Part shown: positions 60,422 through 64,000 of the stretch, piece by piece
Position numbering within the stretch: the first letter of the stretch is position 1
Layout of the letters: the number at the start of each line of letters is the position of its first letter
NCBI GenBank assembly: GCA_037501455.1
Contig: CM074856.1
Location: 89,912,001-89,976,000, forward strand
DNA: 64,000 nt
Source: Lantana camara
Taxonomy: Eukaryota; Streptophyta; Magnoliopsida; Lamiales; Verbenaceae
Reading direction: 5' to 3'
The notes under the pieces: model-generated
Seen by the model: only the letters and a program-made list of their open reading frames with translations
What the model was told of the DNA's origin: nothing
The model's database searches: none
Translations under genes and position numbers: made by a program

Positions 60422-61741
60422 TGTAACGCCCCCGTTTTTCAGTTTAAATAATGTGACGTATTTGTTTATAAATTGCGCAAATTAAGTATTTAATTATATG
60501 ATTAATTGTTTATAAGTGTTTTTATTTGATTTAAAACCGTAAACTTTTGTTATTTAATTTAATTAATATGGAATTTAAGTTTAGTAAGTTATTTATAACA
60601 ATATAAATTCGTTCATGCGCATGAGCGTTCTAATTGTGCTTTGTTCATATATGTATTGATATCGAAATGTCGTGAAAATTTAATAGGTCGTAAATATGTG
60701 TGTTATGAACATGCCTATATGCTCGGTTTATGTTTTCGGATTCATTTGACGTGTTTATGAATTTAATTTTGATTGTGGAACCAAATCGGGGGCTAACGAG
60801 CAATTAGCGCACCCTTGGTTCCGTACGTGATATCTTGAGCTCGGGAATTCGGATTCGAATTCCGTCAACTCCGTTGCCTTCGTATCGACGATTCGGAGAC
60901 AATGGAACAAGCCTCATACCTTTTTGAAATCATTAAGACCTCCGAAATCCAACCGTAACGGACAACTCGTGCAAGAAGAGCTCTTCATGTTGACTAGTCT
61001 CCTTGGTGGGACCCTTTTTACTTAACCAAACTTAACCACACCTTAACCATGACTTTGGTGCCTAGAGTTAACTCCTTCCTCTCCCTTTTAGCAGCAAAAA
61101 CCGAACCATATCTCCTTCATTTCTGCAGCTACTGATCGAGAGAGAGAGATAGAGGAGAAGAGAGAAACCTTGGCCATCCTTTGTGATTTTGAGCTCAAAT
61201 CACCATTTTTCTTCACCAAATCTTTAAGGTATGAATATTTATGTCTTCTCTACTCTATTATGTTTGATTTCATCTACTTAAATCATGTTTTGGATCAGAT
61301 TTGATTAGGGTTTGAAATTATGAGATATGGAGCTCCAAACTTGGTGATCAAACTATTTCCCCTGTTTTCGAACTGCTGTGTGAAAGTTAGTGTTGTTGCA
61401 TGATCATATGGCCTCCATTTCGTGTGAAAATGCATGGAGTTGATGTACACTCATTGTTATATATGTTAGCATTCATGTTTCAAGTATTTGGATCCATTTG
61501 AAGCCTCAAAACCGAAATACATGGCCTATTCTTATGCATGATCATTGACAGACTTGTTGCTGTTGTGTTTGGTAACTTGTTGGTCATCCTAAGGTGCTTT
61601 AAATTGTACCATTTTGCATATATATGATGTATATAAGTTGTTTAGTATGTTAGCATGCATTCCCCAAAGTTTCAGATCCAAATTCAAGCCCTAAGTACTT
61701 GATCAAGGCATGATAGAATCATTAGGGCTCATATGTCCGAT
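60422..61741 (+). mobile_element. X: Q-related LTR, 5' portion
   Basis: Starts TGTAACGCCCCCG and resembles the Q LTR start: shared AATTGCGCAAATTAA, shared GGGGGCTAACGAGCA segment, and the GATT-loop hairpin (60844-60863). A CT/GA-rich leader near 61130-61230 ends in TAAG/GTATGA, a splice-donor-like site. Cut at 61741 by Y2. Preceding AAATC may be the target duplication. Confidence 0.75.
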
Positions 61742-61950
61742 TGTAGCGACCCAGTTTTGTTTCACGGTTTCGATGATCTTAACGTGTGATTTAGCTTTTG
61801 CACTCTAAATGAAAAATGTTCATAACATGCCAAATATGTTGTATATTAAGTTTCAGAGCATTTGGAGTTCATTTGGTATGCCTTTGGATTGATTTTGTAT
61901 GAGTTCAGTTTTGCCGGAAAAATTTCAAGTGTGAATAAGTTCTGTACCGT

Positions 61951-62074
61951 GACACCCCCGTGTCTCATTTACTCATAAGAGTGAGACACGGGCGTGTCAC
62001 ACTCTCTGGGCAGCTCTGTACTGAGCCACGCCCGTGGCTCAGTTGGGCAAGGGTTGGTGACACCCCCGTGTCAC
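61951..62074. repeat. GC-rich palindromic hairpin array (Y2)
   Basis: GACAC/GTGTC loop CCCC (61951-61964); GACAC/GTGTC loop GGGC (61985-61998); TGAGCCAC/GTGGCTCA loop GCCC (62022-62041); GTGACAC/GTGTCAC loop CCCC (62057-62074). Same order of stems as Y read on its own sense strand; loops vary. Confidence 0.85.
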
Positions 62075-63002
62075 TTCCCATGCGCAGTCTTCGTTACTTC
62101 CTCTTCGGTTTTTGATTTATTTCCCCTCCTTAATGACTTTATCTCCTTTTGTGTTAAACTATGAACTTGTTTTGCTTTGTGTTAGGAGTATTGTGGTTCA
62201 ATTTCGTGGCATTTGGATGTGTTATAGGCATGCTTTTACTTGATGCCGTTTATGTGTGTTTATATGTCGTTTATGAATCGCCTCACTTATTTTCTGTATC
62301 ATATGACTTCTTCTTGTTGTCAAACCTTGGATATATGCTATGTTATGTAATATGAAATATGTAGTAGCTTGTTGGGGGAGTTTGAACATGTTCTATGCTT
62401 CTATTTGAGTTCTTGAATAAATTGAATGGAGATATGAATTGAATTATCTATGATTGAACAAGTGAATAAATTGATTATATGATTTTCATGATCTTTATGT
62501 TTTTATATCATGCTTGAGCATTGCCGTGCGTCATATATGGTTCATTTAGAGTCTTGAGTCTCACGAACACGTCTTGTGGTCTTTTGTATAGTTTGTCTCC
62601 AGGGTGGAGAGCTTTTGATCGTTCAGGCACTTGGTGCTCGATCCTTGTTTCATCGCGGTTCAGGTGAGGGTGGTTTTCGTTGTAGCTATATAACAAACCC
62701 TATAACCCTTATGTGCAAAGCTTTGGCCAAAAACCTTATGATTATATATATATGATTTCCAAACGAAGCTATCGAGTAAATTCTTCTGAATTATACGTAT
62801 GAGCGTACATAAGCTTAAAAATGGTTTTGTAATGAGGCTATGCTCCAAACCGTGTGTCGTCATGCTAGCTATGGATTAGGATGACACGGAGAGGTACGTA
62901 TATAGCATATGCCGAGTTACAAGGTAAGGTATGATTTCTTATAGTATGTATCATAGGTATGTATTAATATGTTTTGGCGAGACACATTTATTACTTATTA
63001 CA

Positions 63003-63210
63003 GAACGGGCCCCGGGACTTAGTATATGTGGCTAACCGAGGAAGCAAGGGCTGACGGGGATCCCATATACTAGTCCCAACCAAATTACAGCGGTACCGGA
63101 CCTCGTCAGGAGATTGGCGGGGAAAGGGAGCTGAGTGCCATCTGGGGAGTCATGTAACCCCTTTTGGTCAAAGACAGAGGTGGTCGGGTCTTGCAAACCC
63201 ACCACCAACC
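63003..63210 (+). other. P1-P4 structured RNA domain (Y2)
   Basis: P1: GGGACT (63014-63019)/AGTCCC (63072-63077) and AGTATATG (63021-63028)/CATATACT (63064-63071), 14 bp with one bulged T. P2: CCTCGTCA (63101-63108)/TGGCGGGG (63115-63122) around GGAGAT, two wobble pairs. P3: GGGG/CCCC (63144-63161) around AGTCATGTAA. P4: GGTGG (63179-63183)/CCACC (63202-63206) with inner GGGT/ACCC around CTTGCAA. Confidence 0.75.
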
Positions 63211-64000
63211 CGGAGGAAGAAGGTTGGAACTTATTTATAATTGAAATGATTGATTGACTGATTGATTATTGATTGATAGGCACTGTGCGGGAAGGCCGGG
63301 AATCGGATTGCCCAAACAAATATATTTAGGATATGACATGATTTATGGTCTGCCTGTATTATGATATATTGCATGATCGCCTAATCAATATATTATTGAT
63401 AATTGTCGTACACGGTCGGAGTTTGGATGGAGGTTGTGCACGCTCACTCGCCGAGCCTTATATTTATGTATGATTTATGAATGTAATGAATTTAATATGA
63501 ATTAGTCGTAAAAGTCGAGCATTGTTTATCTATTTTCTTGCCCTTAGTGGGAACTAATTCCAAACAAAACCTTGCTCGGAATTTATGACTTGCATGTGCA
63601 TGTTTTATATATATCTATCGCTCCTGCTCACTCAGTCTTCTAGAGACTGACCCTCTCCCTCCCCACTCTTTTAGTGTGCAGGTTTGTTCTTTGGAGTTTC
63701 AGGCTAGGCGGAGGTGTTTGAAGTTTTTGAGTGAGTCGAGTTAGATTAGGAGAGTCTCTCCACTCATTCATGTGTTGGAATTATGTATAATTCATTTCAG
63801 TTATATCGTGCAATTGGATACCTATGTATTTATTATGAAATTGGGTTTACTGAGTTTTGCTATGTTTTAAAAGAGGCCTGAAGAGCCCAAATTCTATTTA
63901 TGGTTGGTATGTTTGAACTTTTGCTTTGATGCATTATACTTCATGGATTGGTTTTCATTGCAGGGTCTAGCTCCGCCTGGCTTAGGAAGATAAGTTTTTA

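Larger units (their letters stand above)
61742..64000 (+). mobile_element. Y2: Y-family LTR, plus strand, runs off window
   Basis: Starts TGTAGCGACCCAG and reads collinear with the minus strand of Y, with substantial divergence. Hairpin array at 61951-62074, AGGTGAGG near 62661, P1-P4 domain, CAGTCT/AGACTG (63633-63649), pyrimidine tract and GTGTGCAG/G near 63680, GCTAGGCGGA (63703-63712)/TCCGCCTGGC (63972-63981). The LTR 3' end lies beyond 64000. Confidence 0.8.

Overview
All 64 kb reads as intergenic plant DNA built from nested LTR retrotransposons. I find no host gene, rRNA, tRNA gene or CRISPR array. The PBS sites complementary to initiator-Met tRNA, a Tekay/Del-type chromovirus with a C-terminal chromodomain-like region, and 2.7-4.1 kb LTRs point to a flowering plant with a repeat-rich genome. 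The species cannot be told from this window. Family letters (P, Q, T, D, E, L, K, M, F, Y, X, S) are my own labels.

Layout. The outermost visible layer is a plus-strand tandem array of a non-autonomous element P: LTR1 (3581-4228, cut) - internal - LTR2 (5027-8431) - internal - LTR3 (9242-43817, split by three insertions) - internal - LTR4 (44628-47988, cut). LTR3 holds: Q (10494-21583, minus strand, LTRs 4.1 kb, no coding capacity, TSD TGCTT); D, a solo LTR (21977-30928, TSD GTGTA), which contains solo LTR E (24618-30705, minus, TSD ATTAG), which contains solo LTR L (25803-28685, TSD TACAA); and T (31650-42773, TSD GGAAT), an intact autonomous Ty3/gypsy element. Bases 1-3580 are a Q-family LTR carrying an 809-bp solo-LTR-like insert S. 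LTR4 is interrupted by K (from 47989, minus), itself cut by an inverted relative K' (53888), then M (54886), which holds solo LTR F (55203-57865, TSD CGAAT) and Y (58121), then X (60422) and Y2 (61742 to the window end). That makes seven layers at the right edge.

T is the only coding element. It has two ORFs: a 204-aa coiled-coil/acidic protein upstream of gag, and a 1524-aa Gag-Pol with all catalytic residues present. Its two 2745-bp LTRs differ by 7 substitutions by my count, so it is very young.

Main discovery lead. The LTR families differ greatly in sequence but share a set of RNA-like structures whose stems change in a compensatory way between families while the loops stay constant. In element sense the order is: promoter and CT-rich leader; 5' splice donor; an array of GC-rich palindromic hairpins whose stem sequence is specific to each family; a multi-stem domain P1-P4 with conserved loops; a CAGTCn/nGACTG hairpin just before a polypyrimidine tract and a possible 3' splice site; a long-range GCTAGGCGG/CCGCCTAGC pairing; and the LTR end. 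In elements that keep an internal region there is also a hairpin directly before the polypurine tract, and in Q and K an array of covarying hairpins. All covariation was read by eye.
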